Below, piece by piece: positions 13,001 to 26,364 of a DNA stretch of 64,000 nucleotides (the first letter of the stretch is position 1; each line of letters starts with the position of its first letter). The DNA lies in NCBI RefSeq assembly GCF_000711695.1, contig NW_013546949.1:1-64000 (forward strand). The letters are read 5' to 3'. The notes beneath the pieces are model-generated. The model was not told the DNA's origin. It was given only the letters and a program-made list of their open reading frames with translations, and searched no databases. The DNA comes from Tilletiaria anomala UBC 951 (Eukaryota > Basidiomycota > Exobasidiomycetes > Georgefischeriales > Tilletiariaceae). A program made the translations under genes and the position numbers.

Positions 13001-13656
13001 ATATACATATGTACTCGTATGCATTTCGCTGCATTCGACAAAGTCGACAAGTCTTGTTTGACGAAGTGTCCCGCAGACGTCGCTTGGTAGATTCCAAACT
13101 TGGGGGCTCGGCTGCCATGTATGTACGTGCATAGATACATGGTCAGATGCCCATGAGTCGGGCTCGAGAGTTGGGCACATTTTAACAGTGTTGGAACCCT
13201 CAGCACTGAGAGCTTGTGAGTCATATTAACGTGCTGGCATGCTTGCGTGCAGGTGTTGGAGCCTCACGCTGCTCTACGTATTTAGATTGGACAACGGACC
13301 AAGCAGCCCGAGGTCGTATGTAATTGTGTGGGTCAGAGTCCGATTGCCGTCGGACTGGTTGAGTCTTGAGCACTCTGCCAGACTCCTCCTCCACCTAGTC
13401 TAGTAGTTGAAACGGCTTGTTGGATGGATCGCCGGTCGGAGTGTCGGCTGTCCGTCTGTCCCTGTGGCACAAGTCGTCGGTCAACTGTCCACCGTAATGT
13501 CAGAGTTCGGCCTGTCACATGCCACGTGTCGCACATCTGTGCTCTGTACATTGTGTGTAGAGCCACGGAATAACATTATTGGGGTTGAGTGAGGACTGAG
13601 GAGCATTATTTGCTGCGCTAAGGACCGAAAGGGCGGTCCGAACGGAATGGACACTT
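10033..13656. other. Gene-poor AT-richer stretch
   Basis: About 3.6 kb holds no recognisable gene. It has many short ATGCAT and TATA-like words, a 22-base perfect palindrome at 12989-13010, and scattered small frames without conserved motifs. It may be decayed repeat DNA continuing from the retroelement fossil, but nothing identifiable remains. Confidence 0.4.
12989..13010. repeat. 22-base perfect AT palindrome
   Basis: The sequence atatgtatatatatatacat (first 20 bases) continues to a 22-base perfect palindrome with no spacer. It could extrude as a cruciform or simply be microsatellite DNA. No gene lies within 600 bases. Confidence 0.7.
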
Positions 13657-13995
13657 TCATCCCGATTCCGAAGAAGATGTGCGCGAACGCCAGCGTTGGG
13701 CTTGGGCATCTTCCATCCAGAAGAGCAGTGTTTGTATGAGAATTGAGAACTGGGAAGCTTTTGTACAATCAGAGAGGTTCGCCCTCTGGAGATGCCATGT
13801 CCCGGCGTTCAGTGCCGCACAAGAGTTGTCAACTCCAACAAGTGGTGCAGAGGCAAAATGCGGACCGTTCAAATCCTTCAATTCGTATGAATAGAGGTCC
13901 AGCAATTTGGTGCCGTCAACTCTCAGCCTCTCGCTGAGTTCATTCCAGCTGTTCATTGCAGTCGGAAACGACGGTGACTTCTGACTTGACTCCAT
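13657..13995 (-). CDS. Hypothetical small protein
   Basis: An open frame of about 112 codons starts with ATG at 13995-13993, roughly 180 bases upstream of and divergent from the Zn2Cys6 regulator. The first 60 residues look protein-like (SWNELSERLRVDGTKLLDLY, then LKDLNGPHFASAP). The C-terminal third is Ser/Arg-rich and may be intron or chance sequence. I recognise no domain. It might be a small gene sharing a promoter with the regulator, or a chance frame. Confidence 0.3.
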   Translation of the reverse strand: MESSQKSPSFPTAMNSWNELSERLRVDGTKLLDLYSYELKDLNGPHFASAPLVGVDNSCAALNAGTWHLQRANLSDCTKASQFSILIQTLLFWMEDAQAQRWRSRTSSSESG

Positions 13996-14175
13996 CGGCA
14001 CGATTTTGACCTTTCGACCTCTTCAGCCTTCCTGGAAAATTGAAGTGTGTTGAAGAAGAGCGAGGCGGACCGTCCCAATAATTTACCGTGGGGCTGAAGC
14101 GCCGGTCGCCTCTGCGTGCCCCAGGGATGGCTCAGCTTGGCTTTTCCCAGCCCAAAAAAACGTTGACGGTACTGA

Positions 14176-16092
14176 ATGTGGCGCTCACATTCCGGTGCGG
14201 GTGTGTCGCGCGCGTATTGCTCGACTGGCCACTATCCCGAGATGCAAGGCACAGCTGGCGCTGACGAGGCCATGGAGGAGGCGAACTTAGGGAGCTGGAA
14301 GTTGCCCGCACCCGCATCTTCTTCCTGGTATGCTACCGCTGGCGACAGCGCCGCCGAAGCAGGGCCAAGTGTCAGCAGCGGCCTTCCTCGACCTTCGCTC
14401 TCTTCGTCGTCCAGCACAACAGTATCGAGTGCAAGCAGCATACGGGGAAAACGGTCAACGAAAGGAAATGTGCCGAACGCATGCGCACACTGCAAGAAAG
14501 CCCATTTGGCTTGCGATCTTGAACGGCCGTGCAAGAGATGCGTCACCTTAGGCAAAGACCCCGATAGCTGCGTCAATGTCCAGCACAAAAAGCGCGGTCG
14601 ACCTCGTCTGCGTAGTCGAAACAGCGCAGAAGGCGGCGAATTGCAGGAGCAGCTGTCGACACTGTCACGTGCGCCTCCGTCGACAAGCTCGCATCATCAA
14701 TGCATGTTACTGGCTCAATTGCCTCCGCTCGTGACGAGTATGGGCACGGACGCTGGGCGTATCGCGCCGTCACCCAGATATTCGCCTTACGACGCACCGA
14801 AATTAGTGCCCAGGCATTCGGACCCTTCGTCTCTGGGAGCACCATCAGCATTTGCGGGCATGTCCGCACCCATTGCGAATGCGCGAGGCAAGCTGAGCAG
14901 GAGCCGCAGTCTACTATCTCCAGGCGATCATGTCATTCTCCCGCCGCTGGTGCCCATGGCCTCATCATATGATACCACAGCCGACCACCACAGAGGCTTG
15001 CGTGTGACGGCGGTTCCGAGCGGATACTCTACACCACCCGAGCGGATTGTGCCACCTCCATCACTATCACCTATTGCCTGTTCCGCTAACACAGTACCTT
15101 GGCACCCTGAGTCTCGCTTACCCAACACTGAGCCGCATGGACCAGCGGTGAACGCTTCGAAGCGTCGCTCGCTGGCAGCGTTCGACGACCGGGTTGCTAC
15201 GAGACAGGTAAACGCGCCAGCATCATCGAGCCGGGTCACCTCATCAGAAGCTTCTGCATGGCTTCCCAACGCCAGGACACAAGGTGCATATCCTGCTCCC
15301 ACGACACGGACCCTCCCCAGCCACTCGACAGCCTACGGCTCCCGTGTACTGCCTGCGGAAGGCTATTCTAGTGCTCCGGCGCGGCCACCACCGCGGTTTC
15401 CCACTTCCTCTTCGAATCTTGCGCTTTCTAGCACGCAGCCTCGACCACACCTAGCTGCTGAAGATGTCGACGATGTCGACCTTGTCGGATTACTTGTCTG
15501 CACCACTGGCCTCGTGTGCCTTCGAAGTTCAGAGGAGTTACGAGCGCTGCTTGGCTACTCTGAGCGCGATTTGGTCGAGATGTCCCTTCACAGCATATTG
15601 CATCCCAGCGATGGGCCAAAACTCGAGCGTCTTTGCGCGGACCTGCTGAGTCCCGTCGGAATCCCCGCCATGGCCATCCTGCCGCGCAGCGCGACGATAG
15701 ATGTTCGCGCCGCCGATGCAGACCAACTTGCCGTACCAGCCGCAGGGACCATCTTTCCTTCGAGCCAAATGCGTCTCATCAGCGCCGACTCGAGCGTGCT
15801 TGACTTCGTCGTCCAGCTGCACCTCGGCGCTTACCTTGGCCTGGAGCTTCACCAGCCGTCCACGTTGAGCCGTGCGTACTTTGTCGTGCAGATTAAACGT
15901 GCACGCTCCCTTGGCGGCTCTGCTGCGCGAATGCATCAATTTCAGGCTCAGACAAATGCGGGGGCCAGCGTCCAAGGCGCCTACGGACGACCGAGGCCAG
16001 CTTCTCTCCATCAACACAGCGGATCGGCGCATTGGGAACAGCGCCGAACAGGATCTTTGTCACCTCGCGTATCGCGTGACATGGCTCCCTAG
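14176..16092 (+). CDS. Zn2Cys6 transcription factor with AT-hook and PAS-like domain
   Basis: A single exon encodes about 638 residues. A Zn2Cys6 DNA-binding cluster lies near residues 102-133 (CAHCKKAHLACDLERPCKRC, then a final Cys in DSCVN). A basic AT-hook-like KKRGRPRLR follows at once. The cluster resembles the AxHCxxAHLxCD pattern of the Ert1/Rds2 group, regulators of gluconeogenesis and carbon-source use. The middle is low-complexity Ser/Pro-rich. Near residues 433-490 a PAS-like segment reads VGLLVCTTGLVCLRSSEELRALLG and is followed by YSERDLVEMSLHSILHPSD, as in that group. The carbon-metabolism role is inference from the family. The second ATG at 14242 is an alternative start, since the residues before it are not conserved in any way I can judge. 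Confidence 0.8.
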   Translation: MWRSHSGAGVSRAYCSTGHYPEMQGTAGADEAMEEANLGSWKLPAPASSSWYATAGDSAAEAGPSVSSGLPRPSLSSSSSTTVSSASSIRGKRSTKGNVPNACAHCKKAHLACDLERPCKRCVTLGKDPDSCVNVQHKKRGRPRLRSRNSAEGGELQEQLSTLSRAPPSTSSHHQCMLLAQLPPLVTSMGTDAGRIAPSPRYSPYDAPKLVPRHSDPSSLGAPSAFAGMSAPIANARGKLSRSRSLLSPGDHVILPPLVPMASSYDTTADHHRGLRVTAVPSGYSTPPERIVPPPSLSPIACSANTVPWHPESRLPNTEPHGPAVNASKRRSLAAFDDRVATRQVNAPASSSRVTSSEASAWLPNARTQGAYPAPTTRTLPSHSTAYGSRVLPAEGYSSAPARPPPRFPTSSSNLALSSTQPRPHLAAEDVDDVDLVGLLVCTTGLVCLRSSEELRALLGYSERDLVEMSLHSILHPSDGPKLERLCADLLSPVGIPAMAILPRSATIDVRAADADQLAVPAAGTIFPSSQMRLISADSSVLDFVVQLHLGAYLGLELHQPSTLSRAYFVVQIKRARSLGGSAARMHQFQAQTNAGASVQGAYGRPRPASLHQHSGSAHWEQRRTGSLSPRVSRDMAP

Positions 16093-16538
16093 TCCCAGGT
16101 CGGACACCGAAACAGAACAATGCAGCACAGGCGTAACGAGACATTGCCCAACGGAACCATGGTCCGAGGGAGGCTGCGACCACTGGCGACATTACAAATG
16201 AAAAGGCCGATGCGTTGTCACCTTTTATTGTTTCACTGGAGCGGATGAAAGGAGCCCACTACCCGATTTGCATCGGCAGTCATGGATTCAATTTGACATC
16301 ATACTGCGCTAAATATCTACACATCGAGTTAGCATCTGCTTACTATCACGGCCCGGCCCATCAATACCCCCAACATGCACCTTTTCAACCGCGGCCATCC
16401 AGTAGAGAATAGAGCTCGAGCCAGATCGCGCACCCTTGCACCCAGTGGCTGCTAGCAGCGAGCAGATTCATGTATTTCTGGAGCATTACGCGATAGTTCC
16501 ACTTTCTTTGGGCGTACATGTAGTGGAGAGTTGGCGCG
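16093..16538. other. Convergent intergenic region
   Basis: This 3' region lies between the Zn2Cys6 regulator and the antiporter gene, which converge. I see no gene, repeat or RNA here. Confidence 0.4.
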
Positions 16539-19185
16539 TTATGTATCGTGCTCACGCAAACGCGCTACCGTGCCCTTAAGCAAATCCTGTTGGTCAGTGA
16601 AGCGGATGCTGCGTTGCTCGCCTGAAGGTGTGCCAGGCACGGAAGGAATTCCTGGCGTTTGGGGGGGCGTCGCCTTAATTGATGTCTTTTTAGGCATCTC
16701 AAAGCCGCCGCTCCCGCTGTCGCCGCTGCTGCTGCCGGCTGATGCGGGCATGGTTGGTCGTGCTTGTGCTGCATAAGCCTTCTTCGCCGCGATCGCTGCC
16801 CTGATCTCGGCACTGCACCCCTCCGCTGCATCCTTGACAGCTGCTTCCCGCTCGCAAGTTAGCTCGTGCTCGAGAGCACGCTGGAACTCGCGGACGACGT
16901 GGGCGATTCGCGATGCATGCGGGTGCACAGCGTCTGGCGCTGGTGCAGCGACAGGCGTGAAAGCACCATCCTTAGTCGGCATCGAGGTGGGCAGCTCCAT
17001 TGCAGGCGGAGGCGGACGCGTGACACGGCTGGCTGCCGGTTCGGGACCCGCGTCCTCATCGGATGCGCTCTCGCTGCGCTCATTCAGTACTTTTGCTGAG
17101 CTCGAAGAGAAGCCGGAGCGATCGGTTTCCGACTCGTCCTCGATAGCATGCTGCCTCTGTGCGTGAGTTGGAGCCGAGATGATCTTGCCCTTCATGACAG
17201 ACAATTGCGTTTTTCTTGCTGGAGGCTTGCGCCAGAAACTGTCTTTGCGCCAAAACAGTGCGCAATGCACAAGACCATCCCACAAAGCAAAGAAAGGGTT
17301 CCAAACCTCTCTGACCTCAGACATACCGCCGCCTCGGCCATTGGCGCCTCCTTCAGTGATTGAGTTGACGCGCGAGGATGGTCGCGAGGTGAACGTGATG
17401 GAGCGTGTCTGAGTTAATGTTGTCGTCCTTCTGAGGATCGACGGGCCCAGCTTGGATACCGGAACAGTAATGCCATGACAGAGGATGGAGGCAAAGACGA
17501 TGAAGAGCACAACAGGTGCGTAGACCGCCCGAAGCCGTTCTGAGGCTTCCGGAAGCTCACGCAGAGCAACTTGGATGTAGAAGACAGAACTGGATGCGCG
17601 GGAGCAGACTTCAAGTGTCAGTTTCTGACATTTTCACATAAACAAGGCGGTACCTTATTCCTGTTCCTATGCTCACCTGACTCCAATAGGGCCAAACCAT
17701 CCAGCAAAAGAGCTTTCTTTCAAATTGGTCAGAGCCGGGATCAACTTGGTGGCCGAAATGACCCAAGGGGGACGGCGCAGGATTAGCACTGGGAGCATAA
17801 AATGTGCGATAGAACGCTATCAGTGCTAGTCCCGATTCAAGGGACAAGGAGGCTCGCTCACGTGTGATAGAGAGCACGATGACTCTCCAAGCATCAAGCT
17901 GCAGAAAATTGCCGCTGGGAACGTATTGTTTCCAATCGATGATCGCGCCAATGTAGATGAAGACGGCCGTGTTGAGCAGCATGTCCAGGATGTCCTGTGT
18001 GTCGTTGTCTTCTGTACGTAGGCGGAACCAGTCATTGTACGTGAACGAGTTGCCGCAGATGAAGCAGGCAAGAATGTCATCAGAGCCAAAGAGACCGGTC
18101 GTACCGAGGACAAAGAGGGCGAGTCCCAAACCATAAGCAAAGAAGTTGTCCTACACCCAAGGAGATTCCTCTGTCAGATTGATATCATTTTCAAGGCGAA
18201 ATGGTATGGTGCTTCACGATATGGACGCACCTTGTCAATGTACTGTCGAGCTTCGGCCCACTTGAGCGTCTTGCGTGCAATGTAACCGACGACTGCGCCG
18301 TATGCAATGGACACGCCAATCTGGTAAAGCACGGCCGAATAGCCCCAACGGCCAATTTCATCACCGACGCTCAGACCCTCATCCTCGCCTCCGGGCAGGC
18401 GCTGAATCAGGTAGATGGCGAGATACATAAACGGGAAGCCGAGGCCATCATTTGCGCCACTGTCAAACAAGCGCAGATGGGAGGAATGCGTTGGGTGTTA
18501 GTCTTGATCGGCTCCTGATCGTATCGGGAGGAGTGCGGCAGACTACCCACCTTTCTGCGACGAGAATGTTGCGCACATTGACAGGCACATGCTTTTCCGC
18601 GAATCGCCCCTTGGTGATGCTGTTGGCGAGGACAGGATCTGTCGGAGTTACAGCTGCGGCCAAGCATAGGCTCTCGAGGAAAGAGAGCCCTGGGATGATC
18701 CCCCAAATGAGTAAGGCTGAGGTGAACCAGGCGCATGTCATGACGAGGATGAGGAGCACGGAGAGAGAGAGGCCATTCTTGGGGAGGTACTTGGCAGGGA
18801 GAGAAATGCCGCAGAAAAGAACCTGCACGCCGATCACGATGCGGGTCAACTGGTAGGTCATGTAGTTCGTCGTCTCGGTGTCGCCCCAGGAGAGAGGGTC
18901 GACCCAGCCAAGGACATAGGGACCTGTGATGATCCTATGGAGAAAGGTGGAGACGAAAAAAGAGTGGAATCAATATCTAGTCCAGGAGACGAAAGAATGA
19001 GGTGTTCCATCTTACCCTGCGGTGACGGCAATGAGAGGCTCGCTCAAATAGAGCCGCTCTTTAACGACATAGCTGATGAGGCCGTATCCAACGATGAAGA
19101 ACCCAAGCACACTAAGTGCCTTGGAGACATCCGTGATGTCCGTGTGAACAAGCTGGACCGCTCGGGTCCCGATGATCTCGAGCAT
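16539..19185 (-). CDS. NHA1: Plasma-membrane Na+(K+)/H+ antiporter, Nha1/Sod2 type
   Basis: The start ATG is at 19185-19183 and at least six exons join in frame. The N-terminus (LSVLGFFIVGYGLISYVVKE) matches the first helix of fungal Nha1 proteins. Hallmarks of the CPA1/NhaP-like family follow: AGIITGPYVLGWVDPLSWGD, AAAVTPTDPVLAN, then ESGANDGLGFPFMYLAIYL across an intron, the SDDILACF ion-site pair of Asp residues, and GWFGPIG. About 12 membrane helices precede a cytosolic tail of roughly 320 residues that is Ser- and Pro-rich, with repeats of acidic and serine clusters. These exchangers export Na+ or K+ for H+ and set salt tolerance and pH. The tail is shorter than that of the budding-yeast protein. 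Exon 1 ends at 19016 with a GTAAG donor. Confidence 0.9.
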
Positions 19186-19959
19186 CGAATTGTATACGTG
19201 CGCTGAGCTCGACAGGCGGGAGTCTCACGAGAAGACGTTTTTTGTTTGCTTCCACGAAATGGGGAAGGAGGTAAGCCGGTGTCAGTGAACCGACAGGTGC
19301 ATGCTGGCGGGCTGGCCAGCGATGAGGTGAAGGTGGCAAGTGGCAGTGGAGACCATAGAGGAGATCGAAGGAAACAAGCCTCGCTCTGCGCAGCCAAGGG
19401 CGAACTGCTGACCCTGGAACACGTGCGCTTATATGATTCTTGACGGAATATGAGTGTTTCCTTAGTGTTTGCTGCTCCACTAACCGCCTGAGAAAAGCGT
19501 GAGTAGAGGGGCGAATGGTCGATGGACTAGGCTGTAACCGTTTCGATGTGACCTGCGAGTGTGTGTAGTGAGGTTGAGTTGATGGCTTTTGAAAATTTCC
19601 TATTGTGGACGTGATGGTTTGGACTGTGCATTGCGGGCGGCAAAAGTGATTACCTTCAAGACTGACTCTCAATTCTGTCCCTGTGTTCACGCTTGAGAAA
19701 GAATAGGGTTGCGACCACTCGCAAAGGCCACTGGACTCGGAAGCCGCGCACTCAGTGCTGATTTTCATAACAAAATCCAAGAGAGAAGCGCTACCACGAT
19801 ACGTGATGCTGCGGGACATGCAGCAGCGCCGTGCAGGCCGCGTGTCCGGCGAGACAGGCGATAAGGACAAGAATTGAGCTTGACTGAGAAAGAAAAAGAA
19901 TGGACGTGCTCGTAGATGACGATAGTAAAAGCTATTAGTACATTACATGCGATATCGCA
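19186..19959. other. Upstream region of NHA1
   Basis: About 770 bases separate the NHA1 start from the SF3B1 stop, both genes on the minus strand. A 252-codon open frame overlaps this region and exon 1 in another frame, but it lacks family signal and its start is not convincing. No RNA or repeat was seen. Confidence 0.35.
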
Positions 19960-22900
19960 TCACAGGATGGCGTAGAGTTCGTGTCGCTTGTAGTCGTTGC
20001 GCTCGTCGCTGAACTCCTCCATGGAAGGGTAGAACGGAACGAGGGCGTCCTGCGCACCAAGGTAGTTGGTGTTGTAGATGCGCGCGTACACCTCTCGCAC
20101 CTTGCGCGCCGGGTGGAAAAGGCCCTGCAGAGTATAGTTGAACAAGTAGCCTGGCCCCAGCGCGACGCGCATCGCCTCGATCGCTTCCATCACGGCGCCA
20201 ATCACGTGCGGCGATGTCTCAAAGATGTTTGGCCAGAGCAGGTTGAGCAAGTGCTGCATCGAGTCCTCCTGGCCGAGACCTGCGACGCCGAGCGCGAGAT
20301 GCTTCACGATCGAAGCTGACGTCTGCCGGTGCACGTGGTCACGGTCCGTCAATGCGTCTTCAAGCGCTCCGATGATGGCGTAGACGTAGTCCTTGCCCAT
20401 CTCGCCGATGTACTCGAAAACGAACGAGAGCGCCTTCAGCACACCGGTACGGACATTCAGTTCTGGCTGGCGGTATTCATTGAGCAGATGTGGAATCGTG
20501 GTAAACGGCCCCGTGGTCTCCGCGACGACTACAGTGCACAACAAGGAGGGAAGGTCGTTAGCGCATGTCTTTGAGTATTGTAGACTCAGCAACAAAGAAC
20601 AACTCACTCGCAATGGCAACAGTGGAGCAGACGCGTGATTGCCTCTCCTGCACGCGCAAGTTAGTCAACAGAACCTGCAGCACATCCTGCGGGCCAATAG
20701 CCTTGGCAATGTAACCGAAACTATTGACTGCAGCACGTCGGATCGCTTTCTTGTGCGCCTTGAGCAGGTCGAGCAGTTCAAAGCAGATGCGCATCCATTC
20801 TCTGGCACTGACGAATTCGGCACCGCGATCCGCAATACGCCCGATGAGGTTGATCGAGGCCTCTTGCACCTTCTCGTGTCTGTTGCGCAAGATGGGCGTC
20901 ATGCGGGGTAGCAAGTCCTTGATGGGCGGATTCATCTGCGTCATACCGACCACGTTGGCGATCGCAGTGATGGCGCTGATGATGCTGGCAAGCGATTCAG
21001 GGAATTCTTCTCCGAGCTGTTCAAACAGAACGACGCCCAAGCGCGCGAGGAGCTGGTCCTCCTCGCACTGTTTAATGACGACGGATAGCTTGGTCGTCAG
21101 ATCAGCCGCCTGCTGACGCGTCTTGGCATTCTTGTTCCCCAGCCGCCAAAGGATTGTCGAGACAATTTGTGTCAGGTACGGTTTGACGCGCATGCCGAGC
21201 GCATTGACAACCGTGCCGAAGCCTTCGAGCATGACATTGTCTTCGATCGTTTGCTCTTGGAATGCATAAATGAGGCCATCGATCAGCTGTACCTCGAGCC
21301 GTTCGTCAATGTCGGCCGCGCCGAGAGATGCGACGACCTTTTGAACCGTCTCCATCACCATCTTCCTGAACGGCTCGCTCTCATCTTTGAGCTCGTTCAC
21401 GATCCTGGCCACAATCTCTGACACGCCCGTCTTCTGCGCTAACTCGACGGTCGTCTCGACGACTTGCTTGTAGTTGCGACGGTCGAGTGCCATGCGACGC
21501 ACCCAGAACGCCTTGAAGAACTCCGGCAGCATGTCCTCCTTGAGGTAGGCGCCCGTGACGCCGTCCGTCGCGGCACACTGCTTGACAACCTTGAGGACGA
21601 TCTTCTTCATCTCCTCGTCAGCGCTTTGGAATTCGCGGATTAAGGTGGGGGTAACTTCTTTGACGAAGAAGAGAGTGTTGTCTGAGTCCATGAGCGGAAT
21701 GATGAAGCCGATTGCCTTGAGAAATGCTGCGAGGCCCTTGCCACGATGCTGTCGAATGCCCGTCCAGAGTGGCTTAAGGACGTTTTCAAAGCTTTCAATA
21801 CCGTACGGTGCAGCAGCTTCGGCAAGCGCAGCTAGCGCAAGTGCTGTCATGGTCTTGACTTTCTGCTGTTCGTCTGCGAGGCCCGGTTCGACGCAATCAA
21901 CCAAATTCTTCAAATGCGGCAGAATTGCGCAGCCCATCATGATGGCGATCTGCTGAACAATGCGAATACCGGTGTGCCGTGCTTGCCAGCTTTTTTTTGA
22001 TCGACAGACAGCTCGTAGGAAGGGTAAAAGCGCGGGAATGCCGAGCGCGGATGCGACAACCGAGAAGGCTCTAGCGGTGGTGTTCCGCACGTATTCGTCT
22101 ACATGGTCGATATCAGGTCGCATCGTGCTGATCATGTGCGCAAGGCCAGCTGCTTTGGAGAGGTTGCTGATGATCTCCCTGCCCTCGACTCGCGCGTAGT
22201 AGTCCTCGTCGATCAGGAGCGGCTCAATAACGACGAGGATGCGATGGACATAGGGTCGAACCAAATCATCAAGCTTGTATAGGATGCGATCGATGACCTT
22301 GACCAGCAAGTGCCTTTCCTGATCTTCGAGTGTCCGCTCCATCAACAGCGGCAAGATCTTGTCAAAAAGAGGGCCAGCACCAAATTCTCGTGCCTTGTCT
22401 GTGATTTGCCGGAGAGCTGACTTTCGCATGGGCGGGCTGCCATTCTTGATTTTGAGAAGAAGCCTCATGATCTTGCGCTCCTTGAGTTCGTCAATACTGA
22501 GCTCGGTCTCGTCTTCTTCGGGGTTGAGGATTTTCTTGAAGTAGGTCTGGTCTTCCTTCTTGAAAAATGCAAGTTGGCCCACGCCAGGGATGTCTGTGGG
22601 TAATTCTGGAATCATATCTTCTAGTGCTGCACGAGCTGCGGTCTCGTCCTGCATCATGAAACCTCCGGTCTGCAACGGCGTTGCCATCAGCTTGTGCGCG
22701 TTTGATCGGACGGGTTGGTAGTCGGCCGGAGGCTCGACAATCTTGTAGCCTTCCGAGGGAAGGATCGAGTCGAGCTCTTCGTCGCTCATGTACCGGTTGC
22801 GAGGGTCAAAATAGAAGGTACCATCGATTGGGGTTGTCGATATTGATGCGACTGCGCTGAACCCATTGGTGGAGGCCGCTGGGGTCTGATCCCAGCGAGA

Positions 22901-23707
22901 CGCTTTCACCGGCATAGCATCCGGCGCCCCTACAGTCGCTGCTTCTGCTGACTGTGCTCCCTCTGGAGCTGCTGGCGTCTCATCCCATCTCGATCTGCGC
23001 TTCTTGGGGGGCTGAGCGGAAGGCCCATCGTCCGTCGAGCTTGGCGGAGGCGACGTGTGGGAAGAAGTGGCAGGGGTGGTGCTGTCTCCAGCAACATCCC
23101 ATCTCCGCTTCCTCTTCATTTTTGGCGTTATGCTCCCCTCTTCTTTACCAGACTGCTTTGCATCGTCTTCTTGGTGTCCACCATCTTGGCCCTCCTTCTG
23201 CCTCTCCTGTATGATCCTTTGCACTCGCTGCTCTTCCCTTTCCAACTCGGCCTGTCGCATCGCCTGTTGGAACGATCCTTCCCCTTCCGCCCCAGCACCC
23301 TCACCACTGAAGGCATCGACGGCCTTTTCAGGTCCTGCATCGCGATTGAAGCGCCGATTGTGATAGTCACTCTGTCGGTTAGCTATGATGCGTTGGGCTG
23401 CGCGATCCTGGAGCGGGTCTTCTTCGTGATTCGCAAATTCGTTGAGCAGATGCTGAGGCGCAGTGAAGGCATCGAGAGGGTTTGCCGGGCGGGCCCCTGC
23501 ATCGTCGTCTTCTCCGTCATCCTCGATAACACCATCCCCATCCATGGGCAGCTCGCGCACATAGTCACTGCGCTTTGAACCGGAGCCGTAGATCCCTTGG
23601 TCGTAGCCACCAGCTTTGCCAAAGCTGAGCTTGTCGCTTACGCCATTCGCGGCGGCTCGCTGTCGCGCAGCCTGGAGGGATTTGATCTCGTCTGCCTCCT
23701 CGGTCAT
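19960..23707 (-). CDS. SF3B1: Splicing factor 3B subunit 1 (SF3b155/Hsh155/Prp10)
   Basis: Two exons (23707-20608 and 20528-19960) give about 1222 residues, near the usual size. The N-terminal third is disordered and contains the U2AF-ligand-type RWD/RWDxTP motifs ([27 protein letters not shown]). The C-terminal two thirds are HEAT repeats nearly identical to the animal protein, for example [40 protein letters not shown] and [16 protein letters not shown]. It is the scaffold of the U2 snRNP SF3b complex that clamps the branch-site helix. The Lys matching the human K700 mutation hotspot (DEQQKVKT) and the ILRNRHEKV stretch around the pladienolide pocket are both conserved. The ATG at 23707 is chosen because the frame upstream has no ATG and an acceptor-like AG sits just before. 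An upstream non-coding exon is possible. Confidence 0.97.
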
Positions 23708-25941
<2,234 letters not shown>

Positions 25942-26364
25942 TAGGTGGTTCTCTTCGCTTCGATCTTCTGTACTCTCTATATGTCTTTCTGTTGTATTCT
26001 TAGGACGCAAGACTAGTAACGGTCCACAAAATATTCACATTCATCACCAACCTTCGCGCGCATTCCGTGATCCGTTCGCTTCAGAGTGGAAGCCCATACA
26101 TGTAGACGCAATAGCCAGCAAGGCAGATGAAGCTTAATGGCTGTCTTACGGCATCAACAGGTCCTTGCGGAGACTATTCCCATGGATAGCTAGATAGGTA
26201 TGCCCCAAGTAATGGGGAGAGGCGTGCTGTTCCACAAGATAAACAGTTGCCGAACAGCTCCGGTGACGGACGTGGCCTAGGGTTAGGAGATGACAAGATA
26301 CATATGCTGGCGTTCCGACTGCTTTGCGTACAGCTTCAAAGGTTACTGAATTTGGTATATGCAC
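25942..26364. other. Convergent intergenic region
   Basis: This 3' region lies between ESA1 and the exo-glucanase gene. Small open frames here are shadows of the last glucanase exon or chance. Nothing else is seen. Confidence 0.4.

Noticed and set aside
19112-19870. 252-codon minus-strand frame upstream of NHA1
   Set aside because: It overlaps NHA1 exon 1 in a different frame, and the composition (Ser/His/Arg-rich) looks non-coding.
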